A stretch of 6,295 bases of DNA, from the NCBI GenBank assembly GCA_937930605.1, contig CALHBZ010000198.1, forward strand, positions 1 to 6,295, read 5' to 3'. Each line of letters starts with the position of its first letter. The first letter of the stretch is position 1. A model generated the notes under the pieces. That model made no database searches. It was not told the origin of the DNA and saw only the letters and a list, made by a program, of their open reading frames with translations. Below, piece by piece: positions 1-6,295 of this stretch. The translations under genes and the position numbers were made by a program. The stretch is from Streptococcus oralis. Its GTDB lineage: Bacteria > Bacillota > Bacilli > Lactobacillales > Streptococcaceae.

Positions 1-27
1 GTGTCTTAACCCCTTGACCAACGGACC
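1..27 (-). tRNA. tRNA-Glu, 5' part only (cut by window edge)
   Basis: Read on the minus strand, these 27 bases start GGTCCGTTGGTCAAGGGG and run on through TTAAGACAC. They hold the 5' acceptor strand (GGTCCGT), the D-arm (GTC pairing with GAC around a loop containing GGGGTTA) and the first base of the anticodon stem. This matches the start of streptococcal tRNA-Glu as I know it. The anticodon lies outside the window, so the isotype is inferred from similarity only. A consensus promoter ends about 20 bases upstream. In related genomes a tRNA-Glu after comX leads into an rRNA operon, but that part is not visible here. Confidence 0.78.
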
Positions 28-47
28 TGAGCTTTTCAACTCTTTCT

Positions 48-75
48 ATTATACCTACTTTTTTGCCTTTGTCAA
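48..75 (-). promoter_or_regulatory. Vegetative sigma-A promoter for the tRNA (probably tRNA/rRNA) operon
   Basis: On the minus strand a perfect -35 box TTGACA (75-70) is followed, after 16 bases, by a perfect -10 box TATAAT (53-48). Transcription would start near 41-42, about 14 bases before the mature tRNA 5' end at 27. Consensus boxes so close to a tRNA gene are typical of strong stable-RNA promoters. The promoter lies wholly between the comX stop codon and the tRNA. Confidence 0.85.
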
Positions 76-99
76 GAACTTTTTTGGGCTATTTTCATT

Positions 100-573
100 T
101 TATCTAAAATCACTCAATACCACTCTTAATTCGCCTAGGAGTGACTTGCGTCCTTTGAAACATTCTCCTCCCATTAGACGGTCAAGTTGTTCTTGTTTTT
201 CTTTACTCTGACTTGCTCTGTAATTCCTTAGAAGTTCATGAAAGAGATAATAATCATCTAGTCTCAGTCCTTTTTCGCCTAGGCGATGACTAATTTCGCT
301 CACCTCCTCATAGGGCTCTTTGTCGAAACGGCGCTTGTGACTTTCCTGTTTACGGATGTAGTCTAGGATGCGATTGCGGAATTTGGTTTTAAAGCAGACA
401 TATAGTCGGTGACGTTCTCCCTCTAGTAACTCTGGATGGTGACTGACTAGCTCATAGAGGCACATCATACCTTCCTGATCCCAGTCCTCTTTCTCCCACA
501 TATGGAGATGATAATCTTTCCGACACTTATGGACAATCCCCTTGCTTTCTTCATATAATTCTTTTAGATTCAT
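100..573 (-). CDS. comX: Competence-specific alternative sigma factor ComX (SigX)
   Basis: This 157-residue protein matches the streptococcal competence sigma factor, which directs RNA polymerase to the combox/cin-box promoters of DNA-uptake and recombination genes. The most conserved stretch, residues 61-90 (FKTKFRNRILDYIRKQES, then KRRFDKEPYEE), is the sigma region 2 core for polymerase and -10 contact. Residues 122-153 (KEKQEQLD to ELRVVL) form the region 4-like helix-turn-helix. The length is close to the roughly 159 residues of pneumococcal ComX, so the gene looks intact. The start is supported by AAAGGAG six bases upstream. The gene is separated from the ftsH operon by a terminator and is followed, with no visible terminator, by a tRNA promoter. 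In this genus ComX production is induced by peptide pheromone signalling, but the promoter here shows no clear binding box for a known regulator. Many streptococci carry two identical comX copies beside rRNA operons; this window cannot show a second one. Confidence 0.93.
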   Translation of the reverse strand: MNLKELYEESKGIVHKCRKDYHLHMWEKEDWDQEGMMCLYELVSHHPELLEGERHRLYVCFKTKFRNRILDYIRKQESHKRRFDKEPYEEVSEISHRLGEKGLRLDDYYLFHELLRNYRASQSKEKQEQLDRLMGGECFKGRKSLLGELRVVLSDFR

Positions 574-579
574 AGATTT

Positions 580-586
580 CTCCTTT
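580..586 (-). promoter_or_regulatory. Ribosome binding site of comX
   Basis: The minus strand reads AAAGGAG followed by six bases and then ATG at 573. It is a near-perfect Shine-Dalgarno at good spacing and fixes the comX start. Confidence 0.85.
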
Positions 587-594
587 CTGCCTTT

Positions 595-668
595 AGTTTA
601 ACAAAATGCAGAAAACTTTTGATCCTCTTCTCCTCTTCTATATACTTTCCACTCTAAACGGCACACAA
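595..668 (-). promoter_or_regulatory. Probable comX promoter region, exact boxes uncertain
   Basis: This AT-rich stretch between the operon terminator and comX must hold the comX promoter. Two placements are possible. One is an extended -10 TGTTAAACT (603-595) without a recognisable -35 box, which would suit an activator-dependent promoter and give a leader of about 15 bases. The other is TATATA (644-639) with a poor -35 TTGTGT (668-663) 18 bases upstream, giving a leader of about 60 bases. A partial resemblance to the right half of a ComE box (GCCGTTTAGAG against ACAGTTGAGAG) lies at about 661-651, but it has no good partner half 21 bases upstream. I cannot choose between these by eye. Confidence 0.3.
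624..639 (-). repeat. Perfect tandem 8-bp repeat upstream of comX
   Basis: The minus strand carries AGAAGAGG twice in direct succession (639-632 and 631-624), between the operon terminator and the comX ribosome binding site. It is purine-only on this strand. It could be a regulator site or simply low-complexity DNA. The tandem arrangement does not match the 21-base period of known ComE boxes. Confidence 0.6.
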
Positions 669-689
669 AAAGAGAGGCAAAGCCTCTCT
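667..689 (-). terminator. Rho-independent terminator of the divIC-ftsH operon
   Basis: The minus strand reads AGAGAGGC, a TTT loop, then GCCTCTCT and TTTT. The stem is a perfect 8 bp with four G-C pairs and a three-base loop, and a T run follows directly. It starts five bases after the ftsH stop codon. It closes the long operon and separates comX from read-through. On the plus strand no T run follows the hairpin directly, so the terminator is probably one-directional. Confidence 0.92.
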
Positions 690-693
690 GGGG

Positions 694-2652
694 TTATTTT
701 TCTTCACTCATTTTTGATTTTACTTCATCATAAGATAGGGCGTGAGATTCCTCTTCGACAGTCTCAGGCATTTTTCCTGTTTCGTAAAGAGATTTAATTT
801 GAGTACTATCCAATGTTTCGTATTTCAACAATGCTTCTGCAATCAATTTGTGGGTTTCACGATTTGATTGAATTATTTCAGCTGCTTTATTCCGTGCTTC
901 ATTTAATAATGAACGAACTTCTTCATCAATTTCATAAGCTGTTTGTTCTGAAATTGATTTCTGAGGACTTTGTGCACCAAACATAGCATGGTTACCCTCA
1001 TACTGAACTGGGCCTAATTTTTCACTCATACCGTACTCAGTGACCATTGCACGCGCCATCTGTGTAGCTTGTTCAAAGTCATTGGAAGCTCCTGTAGTTT
1101 GGACATTAAAGATAATCTCTTCAGCTACACGACCACCCATCAAACCTGCTAATTGTTCTTTCATATCTTCTTTAGAAAGAAGCATTTGATCTTCTTTAGG
1201 AAGTGCAATCATGTATCCGCCTGCACGTCCACGTGGTACGATGGTCACTTTATGAACAACACGGGCATTTGACAAGACTAAACCAACAATGGTATGTCCA
1301 GCCTCATGGTAGGCAACCAATTCACGTTCTCTTTGTGATACTGTTTTATCTTTCTTAGATGGTCCAGCAATCACTCTGTCCTCTGCCTCATCAATATCTG
1401 AAGCATCAATGACTGACTTGTTGCGACGAGCAGCAACCAAAGCTGCCTCGTTTAGAACATTTTCCAAGTCAGCACCAACAAAACCTGGAGTTTGTTGGGC
1501 AACTAATTTCAAATCAACATCCTCTGCTAGAGGTTTGTTTTTAGCGTGAACTTTCAAAATTGCTTCACGACCTTTAACATCAGGGCGACCAACCAAGACT
1601 TTTCTATCAAAACGTCCAGGGCGTAGTAGAGCAGGATCGAGGACATCTGAACGGTTTGTCGCAGCGATAACGATAATTCCTTCATTACCCTCAAAACCAT
1701 CCATTTCAATTAAGAGCTGGTTCAAGGTTTGCTCACGTTCATCATTTCCTCCACCGAGGCCAACACCACGTTGGCGACCAACAGCGTCAATTTCATCGAT
1801 AAAGATAATGGCTGGTGCTGCTTTTTTAGCATCCTCAAAAAGAGAACGAACACGACTTGCACCAACTCCGACAAACATTTCTACAAAGTCCGATCCTGAG
1901 ATGCTAAAGAATGGAACGCCTGCTTCTCCAGCAACTGCCTTAGCAAGCAAAGTCTTACCTGTCCCTGGAGGTCCCTCTAAAAGAACACCCGCAGGAATAC
2001 GCGCACCAAGTTTTGTAAATCGTTTCGGATCTTTTAGGAATTCAACAACTTCGACTAATTCTTGTTTTTCTTCCTCGGCACCTGCAACATCTGAAAATCG
2101 TACCTTGATATCTTCTTTGTTAGCAGCCTTGGCCTTGCTACGTCCAAAACTCATTGGATTTCTACTATTGTTTCCTCCCATATTTCCCATCATAGAGAAT
2201 AAGAAGAAGAAGAGAATGGCAAATGGCACAACAGAGACAAGGATATTGATCCACATACCACTCGAACTCTCATGTTTAACCGTTACCTCAGCCTTATGTT
2301 CAGAAGCAAGTTTTTGCAATTCTGCAACTGTTGAATCCGACGGAAGAATGGTACTTGAGAATCTTTCTACTGTTGTAGCAGCAGGAGTGAAAAATTGAAT
2401 TCCTGTTTCTTCTTTACTAGTCTTAGGATTTTTATAAACGCCAGACACCTCAATGATGCTACCATTTGGCTGATAGGTCAATTCTTTTACATTGTCTGCT
2501 GTAATTTCTTTTACCAATTCTGTATAGTTAATTTTTTCACTTTTCCCAGCAGCATTTCCAGAGTAAAAATACTGGAATCCTGTTACAAGGAAGAAGATAA
2601 TTAACAAGTATAGAAATGGATTTTTAACTAAACCATTATTTTGTTTTTTCAT
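694..2652 (-). CDS. ftsH: ATP-dependent membrane zinc metalloprotease FtsH
   Basis: FtsH is a membrane-anchored hexameric AAA+ protease that extracts and degrades misfolded membrane proteins and some short-lived regulators. The 652 residues show the full family layout: a first membrane helix (about 12-30), an extracytoplasmic domain (31-132), and a second helix (about 133-155). The AAA+ module has Walker A GPPGTGKT (227-234), the pore motif FVG (260-262), Walker B IIFIDEID (282-289) and the second region of homology with arginine fingers R344 and R347. The M41 protease domain has zinc site HEAGH (449-453) and third ligand D525 in GASNDFE. The C-terminal tail is acidic. All catalytic residues are present, so it should be active. 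It is the last gene of the operon, 15 bases after hpt and just before the terminator. Its ribosome site is weak (AAAGAG, nine bases from ATG) and sits in a small possible hairpin (AAAGA, GCAT, TCTTT). Confidence 0.98.
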   Translation of the reverse strand: MKKQNNGLVKNPFLYLLIIFFLVTGFQYFYSGNAAGKSEKINYTELVKEITADNVKELTYQPNGSIIEVSGVYKNPKTSKEETGIQFFTPAATTVERFSSTILPSDSTVAELQKLASEHKAEVTVKHESSSGMWINILVSVVPFAILFFFLFSMMGNMGGNNSRNPMSFGRSKAKAANKEDIKVRFSDVAGAEEEKQELVEVVEFLKDPKRFTKLGARIPAGVLLEGPPGTGKTLLAKAVAGEAGVPFFSISGSDFVEMFVGVGASRVRSLFEDAKKAAPAIIFIDEIDAVGRQRGVGLGGGNDEREQTLNQLLIEMDGFEGNEGIIVIAATNRSDVLDPALLRPGRFDRKVLVGRPDVKGREAILKVHAKNKPLAEDVDLKLVAQQTPGFVGADLENVLNEAALVAARRNKSVIDASDIDEAEDRVIAGPSKKDKTVSQRERELVAYHEAGHTIVGLVLSNARVVHKVTIVPRGRAGGYMIALPKEDQMLLSKEDMKEQLAGLMGGRVAEEIIFNVQTTGASNDFEQATQMARAMVTEYGMSEKLGPVQYEGNHAMFGAQSPQKSISEQTAYEIDEEVRSLLNEARNKAAEIIQSNRETHKLIAEALLKYETLDSTQIKSLYETGKMPETVEEESHALSYDEVKSKMSEEK

Positions 2653-2667
2653 TAAAGAATGCTCTTT

Positions 2668-3210
2668 CTAATTTGAATAAACTTCCTCTTTCAACACTCC
2701 AACATAAGGAAGATTACGATAATTTTCTTTGTAGTCCAAACCATAACCTACTACAAACTCATTTGGAATCGTAAAGCAAGTATAATCTGCTTCGATTTCA
2801 ACAATTCGTCCTTCTGGTTTATCCAACATGGTTGCAATCTTAACAGAAGCTGCTTCTCTTGCAATAAACATATCTCTCAGGTTCTTCAAAGTTTGACCTG
2901 TATCGATGATATCTTCTACAAATAGAATATGTCTTCCTTTGATATCCTGAGTTACGTCTTGCTTGATATTGATCACACCACTGCTTGCAGTTCCACCATG
3001 GTAGCTAGATACCATCATGAAATCCATCTCAATATGTGTATCAATATGTTTAACCAATTCAGCCATAAAAGGAATCGAACCTTTCAAAATTCCAACAAGA
3101 ATTGGATTTTTTCCCTCATAATCTTTGGCTAATTGTGCACCTAGCTTTTTAGCTGCTTCTGTAATTTCATCATGTGAAATGAGGATTTTTTTAATATCGT
3201 GTTCTAACAT
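2668..3210 (-). CDS. hpt: Hypoxanthine(-guanine) phosphoribosyltransferase
   Basis: This cytoplasmic purine-salvage enzyme transfers the phosphoribosyl group of PRPP to hypoxanthine or guanine to make IMP or GMP. The 180 residues are full length for bacterial type I PRTases. The PRPP loop is [10 protein letters not shown] (98-107), with the acidic pair E99/D100 and probable catalytic base D103. The diphosphate-binding loop is LKGS (42-45), the flexible loop lies around 68-80 ([12 protein letters not shown]), K131 is the likely purine O6 contact, and the hood motif [13 protein letters not shown] spans 148-160. The start lies four bases after the tilS stop, with AGG from the last tilS codon serving as the ribosome site. 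The tilS-hpt-ftsH order is widely conserved in Firmicutes. As I recall it, Bacillus subtilis work proposed that TilS and HprT together activate ftsH transcription; whether that applies here is unknown. Confidence 0.97.
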   Translation of the reverse strand: MLEHDIKKILISHDEITEAAKKLGAQLAKDYEGKNPILVGILKGSIPFMAELVKHIDTHIEMDFMMVSSYHGGTASSGVINIKQDVTQDIKGRHILFVEDIIDTGQTLKNLRDMFIAREAASVKIATMLDKPEGRIVEIEADYTCFTIPNEFVVGYGLDYKENYRNLPYVGVLKEEVYSN

Positions 3211-3214
3211 CTTT

Positions 3215-4492
3215 TTACCTATCTATTTTTTCTATATAAAGTACAGTGTTCATTATATCATTTTTCATGTTTTTACTCAAATCACTGGTCGCAATTCCTA
3301 AAATTGAGACAATTTCTCCAAATTGCTCAATAATAGGAGTTGTTTTTCGTTTTTCAATAGGGATTTTCAAATCTATAAATAGACGTCTCAGTTTCTTTCG
3401 ATGACCATTCAGGACAAGAACATCGCCAGGTTTTCGACACCTAATATGTACCGGTGTTTCCCGTGAAACCATTATTTTTTGAACAGAATCTCCTTCAACA
3501 GGAATACCAAAGGAAAATAGATAGCCCTTATGTCGAACTTGATTTTGATAGTGTAACACAAGTTCATCTTCCTTTTCATCAGCCTGAGGACTGATTTTAC
3601 AAACTCGAAAATTTTGATACTCTTTTATTAATTCATAACCATTTTTCAGTGGGTGATGATGCTGGTTTTTCCTTGCTAAAATCTGTCGAATTTCAGCAAA
3701 CTGAGCTTTCGTAAGATTTAAGTCAGGAAATTGATTGAGATAGTTTTGGAGCAAGACCCCTTGAGTTTGTTTTGAGTATGAAAAGAGCTCATTCAAATCT
3801 TCTACATCAATCTGTTCAGAAAGCTCCGTTATAGCTACTTGGTAATCTGAAATCTCACTTCCTAGATTTAAAAGAGCGGATCTAAGGCAAGGATTTTCTT
3901 TTTCAAGTTCTGGTAAGTACCTATTTCGAATACGATTGCGAAAATAGACATTTTCCTGATTTGTTTGATCTTCGAAATGAAAAATTGGTGGAAAATCTTT
4001 TTTATGAAAATGCAACAAGGGACGGAGGATTTCAATATCATCAACTACTTGACTTTCTCTTATTCCTATTAAATGACGTAGTCTACTACCTCGAATCAAG
4101 CGCATAAAAATCGTTTCAACCTGATCATCTGCATGGTGGGCAGTGACCAAGGCTGTCGCCCCAACCTCTTTCATAATTTCCCTAAAAAAATCATAACGAA
4201 ACTCTCGAGCACGCGCTTCTGAAAACTCTCCTGAAAAGCTTGTGATATAAATAGGAAGTCCAGCTACATCAGCTAACTTCCTTAGTTCATCCTCCTCCCA
4301 GTCAGACTCAGTTCTCTGCTTGTGATTGACATGAGCTAAAATCAGCTCAATTTCCAACTCTTCTTGATAGGTGGACAGTAGATGGAATAAAAACATTGAA
4401 TCCAGTCCACCAGACAGAGCCAATACGACTTTAGAATGTTTTTTGAAATACTCTTTTCGGAGAAAATGATTTAAAAAATCCTGCTCCCTCAT
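3215..4492 (-). CDS. tilS: tRNA(Ile)-lysidine synthetase TilS
   Basis: TilS uses ATP and lysine to convert the wobble cytidine of the CAU-anticodon tRNA-Ile to lysidine, so that the tRNA reads AUA and is charged with isoleucine rather than methionine. It is normally essential. The 425 residues begin with an N-type ATP pyrophosphatase domain: P-loop SGGLDS (27-32), AHVNHKQR (53-60) and [10 protein letters not shown] (118-127). A linker domain follows (about 200-300), then the C-terminal tRNA-binding domain with RCRKPGD (351-357) and [13 protein letters not shown] (366-378). The start overlaps the preceding stop as ATGA, and GAGG lies seven bases upstream. The length is usual for the family, and no key motif is missing. 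Confidence 0.96.
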   Translation of the reverse strand: MREQDFLNHFLRKEYFKKHSKVVLALSGGLDSMFLFHLLSTYQEELEIELILAHVNHKQRTESDWEEDELRKLADVAGLPIYITSFSGEFSEARAREFRYDFFREIMKEVGATALVTAHHADDQVETIFMRLIRGSRLRHLIGIRESQVVDDIEILRPLLHFHKKDFPPIFHFEDQTNQENVYFRNRIRNRYLPELEKENPCLRSALLNLGSEISDYQVAITELSEQIDVEDLNELFSYSKQTQGVLLQNYLNQFPDLNLTKAQFAEIRQILARKNQHHHPLKNGYELIKEYQNFRVCKISPQADEKEDELVLHYQNQVRHKGYLFSFGIPVEGDSVQKIMVSRETPVHIRCRKPGDVLVLNGHRKKLRRLFIDLKIPIEKRKTTPIIEQFGEIVSILGIATSDLSKNMKNDIMNTVLYIEKIDR

Positions 4493-5760
4493 TTTAGAAC
4501 CTCATAGACATCCTTTGCTATCTTAGCAATAGTGTCATAATCAGAATTTTTGGTGAAAATGGAAAGAACGAAAGGAGAGTCCGTATAAACAATCGCAGTA
4601 TCGTGTTTGAACTCATCCGCATCTCCGATTTTATGAGCTACCTTAACCGAAACACCTTTTGCAATTCGCTGGTTGTCAAAATTCGTCTTGCTTAGAGACT
4701 CCAGTACGAAGCCATTCTGATTATAAATAGCTTCCATGACCTTTCCAGCCATTTTTGAAGAAGTTAATTTATCATTCACATCCCAATCTTCACCCATAAT
4801 AGTGGACATTTTTTCTTTAAAAGTTCCGTCAGATTGATTTGTCACATAATAACCTAAAATATTATGAGCAACATTGTCAGACTCTTTTGTTACCTTGGTA
4901 ATTAACTGTTGAAGACTGTAATCTTTGTTGTCTTCTTTTTTAGGTAAACTGCCACTACCTTCTGGTTTATAGGATCCAGGGAAACTATTTACTTCTGGAA
5001 TATACTTGAAGCTACTGTCCAACGTATATTCCCCTTGATTTATCTTATCTTGAGCATAATAAAGGTAGGCCAGTTTCAAGATGCTAGCTGCATAGAGTTT
5101 GCTGTCTTCATTCACCCCAGCCTCTTTTCCTGTGCTCAGTTGTTTAACATAAATAGAGTATTTTTCGTTCTGATAGTTGTTTGATAAGATTTCTTGAACC
5201 TTCTGGATACGATTGTCCTCTTCTGAGACGAACTCTTTTGATACCCACCCAACTTGGTCAATATGAAGAAATTCTTGTCCCTCAGCAAAGAGAGTTCTAT
5301 CCACTATTACACGTTGATAGGGAGAGAGGGATGAAGAAATTTCTTTAGCATCATAAGGGCTATTATAGATAACAAACCTCGGTTCCAACCATACTTGTCT
5401 ACTTTGAGTTTGAACATGACTTTGATCATAGACCAAACGCTTATCTGCAACGACAAACTGATGATTGTCTAATTTAAAAACAGGAATACCTTGTCTATTC
5501 AAACGCCATTCTACGATTTTAAAGGTGGTTCCAGGAGTCAATTTTCCAGACTCCTTAATCAAATCCTCATTTGCATAGATAGCCGTTTCTCCATAAACCA
5601 TTGGCGATTCAAGAGGTTCTTTATAGTAAAATCCATAATCAGACTCAGTTAGATAATAAATTTCTTGTGAAGAGTAAGGAAGCTGTTTTTCTGTGCTAAC
5701 TACTCTTGAAGTTATGATAAAAACAGATAGTAGTGATAACACTACTAAGAACTTACGCAT
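4489..5760 (-). CDS. Exported class A beta-lactamase/PBP-fold protein with N-terminal SH3-like segments
   Basis: This 423-residue protein starts with a short basic N-terminus and a hydrophobic stretch (about 4-18) with no lipobox cysteine, so it is secreted or membrane-anchored. Residues about 40-180 contain two SH3/GW-like segments, around [15 protein letters not shown] (85-99) and [15 protein letters not shown] (123-137). Residues about 190-423 resemble the class A beta-lactamase fold, with SILK (SxxK, 226-229), SDN (294-296) and KIG (377-379, in the KTG position). The spacing between SDN and the following helix ([14 protein letters not shown], 333-346) is short, and I see no ExxLN omega-loop motif, which holds the deacylating glutamate of true class A enzymes. 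Antibiotic hydrolysis is therefore unlikely, and a wall-related or non-catalytic role is more plausible. The gene overlaps the upstream small ORF by eight bases and the tilS start by four. A strong purine-rich ribosome site (AAGGGAAGGG) precedes the ATG. Pneumococcus has a homologue at the same place; I know no established function. Confidence 0.85.
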   Translation of the reverse strand: MRKFLVVLSLLSVFIITSRVVSTEKQLPYSSQEIYYLTESDYGFYYKEPLESPMVYGETAIYANEDLIKESGKLTPGTTFKIVEWRLNRQGIPVFKLDNHQFVVADKRLVYDQSHVQTQSRQVWLEPRFVIYNSPYDAKEISSSLSPYQRVIVDRTLFAEGQEFLHIDQVGWVSKEFVSEEDNRIQKVQEILSNNYQNEKYSIYVKQLSTGKEAGVNEDSKLYAASILKLAYLYYAQDKINQGEYTLDSSFKYIPEVNSFPGSYKPEGSGSLPKKEDNKDYSLQQLITKVTKESDNVAHNILGYYVTNQSDGTFKEKMSTIMGEDWDVNDKLTSSKMAGKVMEAIYNQNGFVLESLSKTNFDNQRIAKGVSVKVAHKIGDADEFKHDTAIVYTDSPFVLSIFTKNSDYDTIAKIAKDVYEVLK

Positions 5761-5875
5761 TCTTCCCTTCCCTTTCTTCTTGTAATCGTAATAAATGATT
5801 TTTAGTTGCTAATTCTTCTAATTTTTCATCTGACAAACTTAAAAACTTCTCAACAACTTCTAATAAATTTTCCAT
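5753..5875 (-). CDS. Conserved 40-residue protein of unknown function
   Basis: The protein reads MENLLEVVEKFLSLSDEKLE, then ELATKNHLLR and [10 protein letters not shown]. It is charged, rich in Leu and Glu, predicted mostly helical, and has no signal peptide, membrane helix or cysteine, so it should be cytoplasmic. A longer frame opens at 5953, but I chose the ATG at 5875. GAGG (5886-5883) lies seven bases upstream of it, it sits four bases after the divIC stop, and the longer form would overlap divIC by 74 bases with no ribosome site. The stop overlaps the next start by eight bases (ATGCGTAA), so translation is probably coupled. A similar tiny ORF occurs at the same place in pneumococcus. 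Its function is unknown; position alone hints at a link with DivIC or the envelope protein that follows. Confidence 0.8.
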   Translation of the reverse strand: MENLLEVVEKFLSLSDEKLEELATKNHLLRLQEEREGKNA

Positions 5876-5879
5876 GACA

Positions 5880-6248
5880 TTACCTCGGAAGCAAATCAGG
5901 AATTGTGTAAATCGCTTCTCGTGTCTTTGAGTAATAGTACTTGGCACGTGCATATTTTGCTACATAGTCTTCATCTTTCAACTTTGCAGCAAAAGCAGAT
6001 TCCTTATCCTTTTCATCACTAAGAGTTTGGTATTGTTCTTTCAATTCTGTCAATTGCTGACGACGTTGCAGTAACTGATTATAGCTTTGGGCCAGATTAT
6101 AAGTCGGTAAAATAAACAACAAAATCATCAAAATCAGAACCCAACCCATAAAGCGATTTCTCTTTTGTCTTTCCTTCATCAGGTAACGACGACGTTGGTG
6201 TTCATTTTGAATAAAAGGATTGTTCATCTGTACAATATTTTTAGACAT
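5880..6248 (-). CDS. divIC: Septum formation protein DivIC (FtsB/DivIC family)
   Basis: DivIC is a bitopic division protein that forms a complex with FtsL and DivIB (FtsQ) at the septum and helps activate the peptidoglycan synthase FtsW-PBP. The 122 residues fit the family: a basic cytoplasmic tail (RRRYLMKERQKRNR, 19-32), one membrane helix (about 34-52), and an external coiled coil rich in Gln, Leu and Glu (about 53-85). The conserved C-terminal DivIC segment follows (95-122; YVAKYARAKYYYSK, then IPDLLPR). The first eight bases overlap the end of the S4-domain gene. The ribosome site is poor, with only purine-rich GGGTAGAAGAAA before the ATG, so translation probably depends on ribosomes ending the upstream gene. 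The S4 protein-divIC pairing is common in Firmicutes. Confidence 0.93.
   Translation of the reverse strand: MSKNIVQMNNPFIQNEHQRRRYLMKERQKRNRFMGWVLILMILLFILPTYNLAQSYNQLLQRRQQLTELKEQYQTLSDEKDKESAFAAKLKDEDYVAKYARAKYYYSKTREAIYTIPDLLPR
5883..5886 (-). promoter_or_regulatory. Ribosome binding site deciding the start of the 40-residue ORF
   Basis: GAGG on the minus strand lies inside the last sense codons of divIC, seven bases before the ATG at 5875. No comparable site precedes the in-frame ATG at 5953, which favours the short start. Confidence 0.7.
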
Positions 6249-6295
6249 TTTCTTCTACCCGTGTTTCACTGATAATTTCATACATGCCTGCTGCA
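6241..6295 (-). CDS. rqcP: S4-domain RNA-binding protein, C-terminal 18 codons only (RqcP/YabO-like)
   Basis: An open frame enters from the right edge, encodes AAGMYEIISETRVEENV and ends at TAA (6243-6241), overlapping the divIC start by eight bases. The S4 domain itself lies outside the window. The call rests on the remembered C-terminus of the small protein encoded just before divIC in streptococci, and on the conserved yabO-divIC order of Firmicutes. Proteins of this family (Hsp15-like; RqcP in Bacillus) bind stalled large ribosomal subunits and help add alanine tails during ribosome-associated quality control. That this protein does so is inference. The frame has 54 complete bases plus one base of a cut codon at 6295. 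Confidence 0.65.
   Translation of the reverse strand, partial: AAGMYEIISETRVEENV

Noticed and set aside
14..211. 65-residue plus-strand frame
   Set aside because: It crosses the antisense of the tRNA, its promoter and the comX 3' end. It has no ribosome site or family resemblance.
606..797. 63-residue plus-strand frame
   Set aside because: It runs through the comX upstream region, the operon terminator and antisense ftsH, and no ribosome site is visible.
1808..2398. 196-residue open frame on the plus strand
   Set aside because: It lies fully antisense to the conserved AAA+ and transmembrane coding part of ftsH, has no recognisable domain, and is a mirror of ftsH codon use.
2671..2700. Possible ftsH promoter with TTGAAA as -35 at the end of hpt
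   Set aside because: The sequence 17 bases downstream (TTAGAA) is a poor -10, and no other spacing gives a better one.
2395..3132. Two short plus-strand frames (2395-2604 and 2929-3132)
   Set aside because: Both are antisense to the conserved ftsH and hpt coding regions and show no protein features of their own.
3921..3934. TTCGAATA, one mismatch from the ComX-dependent cin-box TACGAATA
   Set aside because: It lies inside the tilS coding region on the plus strand, points away from any gene start and is a common 8-mer by chance.
5876..5953. Upstream start (5953) for the small ORF, giving 66 residues
   Set aside because: It has no Shine-Dalgarno, overlaps divIC by 74 bases, and the added residues mirror the divIC frame. 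The ATG at 5875 has GAGG at good spacing.
1..6295. Search by eye for insertion sequences, CRISPR repeats, toxin-antitoxin pairs or phage genes
   Set aside because: All coding space is taken by conserved housekeeping genes in a familiar order. No terminal inverted repeats, spaced direct repeats or foreign-looking genes were seen.

Overview
The window looks like a stretch of a Streptococcus chromosome, most likely from the Mitis group (S. mitis, S. oralis, S. pneumoniae and relatives). This rests on recognising protein families and gene order, not on a database search. The order S4-domain protein / divIC / ~40-aa ORF / serine-hydrolase-fold protein / tilS / hpt / ftsH / comX / tRNA-Glu matches the block near the replication origin of pneumococcus-like genomes. 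The base composition is AT-rich, and all genes read on the minus strand, so the biological order runs from the right end of the window to the left.

Layout in transcription order. (1) 6294-6241: the last 18 codons of an S4-domain RNA-binding protein (RqcP/YabO type). (2) 6248-5880: divIC, a septal cell-division membrane protein. (3) 5875-5753: a 40-residue conserved small ORF. (4) 5760-4489: an exported protein with SH3-like segments and a class A beta-lactamase/PBP-like fold. (5) 4492-3215: tilS, tRNA-Ile lysidine synthetase. (6) 3210-2668: hpt, hypoxanthine phosphoribosyltransferase. (7) 2652-694: ftsH, the membrane AAA+ zinc protease. These genes overlap by 4-8 bases or lie 4-15 bases apart, so they form one translationally coupled operon. 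It ends at a strong hairpin-plus-T-run terminator (667-689).

After a short gap (574-693) comes comX (573-100), the alternative sigma factor for competence. After comX, a near-consensus vegetative promoter (TTGACA, 16 bases, TATAAT; 75-48) faces the 5' end of a tRNA gene, probably tRNA-Glu, cut by the window edge. No terminator is visible between comX and that promoter.

The operon mixes envelope and division functions (DivIC, the beta-lactamase-fold protein, FtsH) with translation and nucleotide housekeeping (S4 protein, TilS, Hpt). This is a well-known core region, and I see no mobile element, CRISPR array or undescribed multi-gene system. The least understood parts are the 40-residue protein, the beta-lactamase-fold protein that seems to lack the usual deacylation loop, and the comX control region, where I cannot find a convincing ComE or ComR box.
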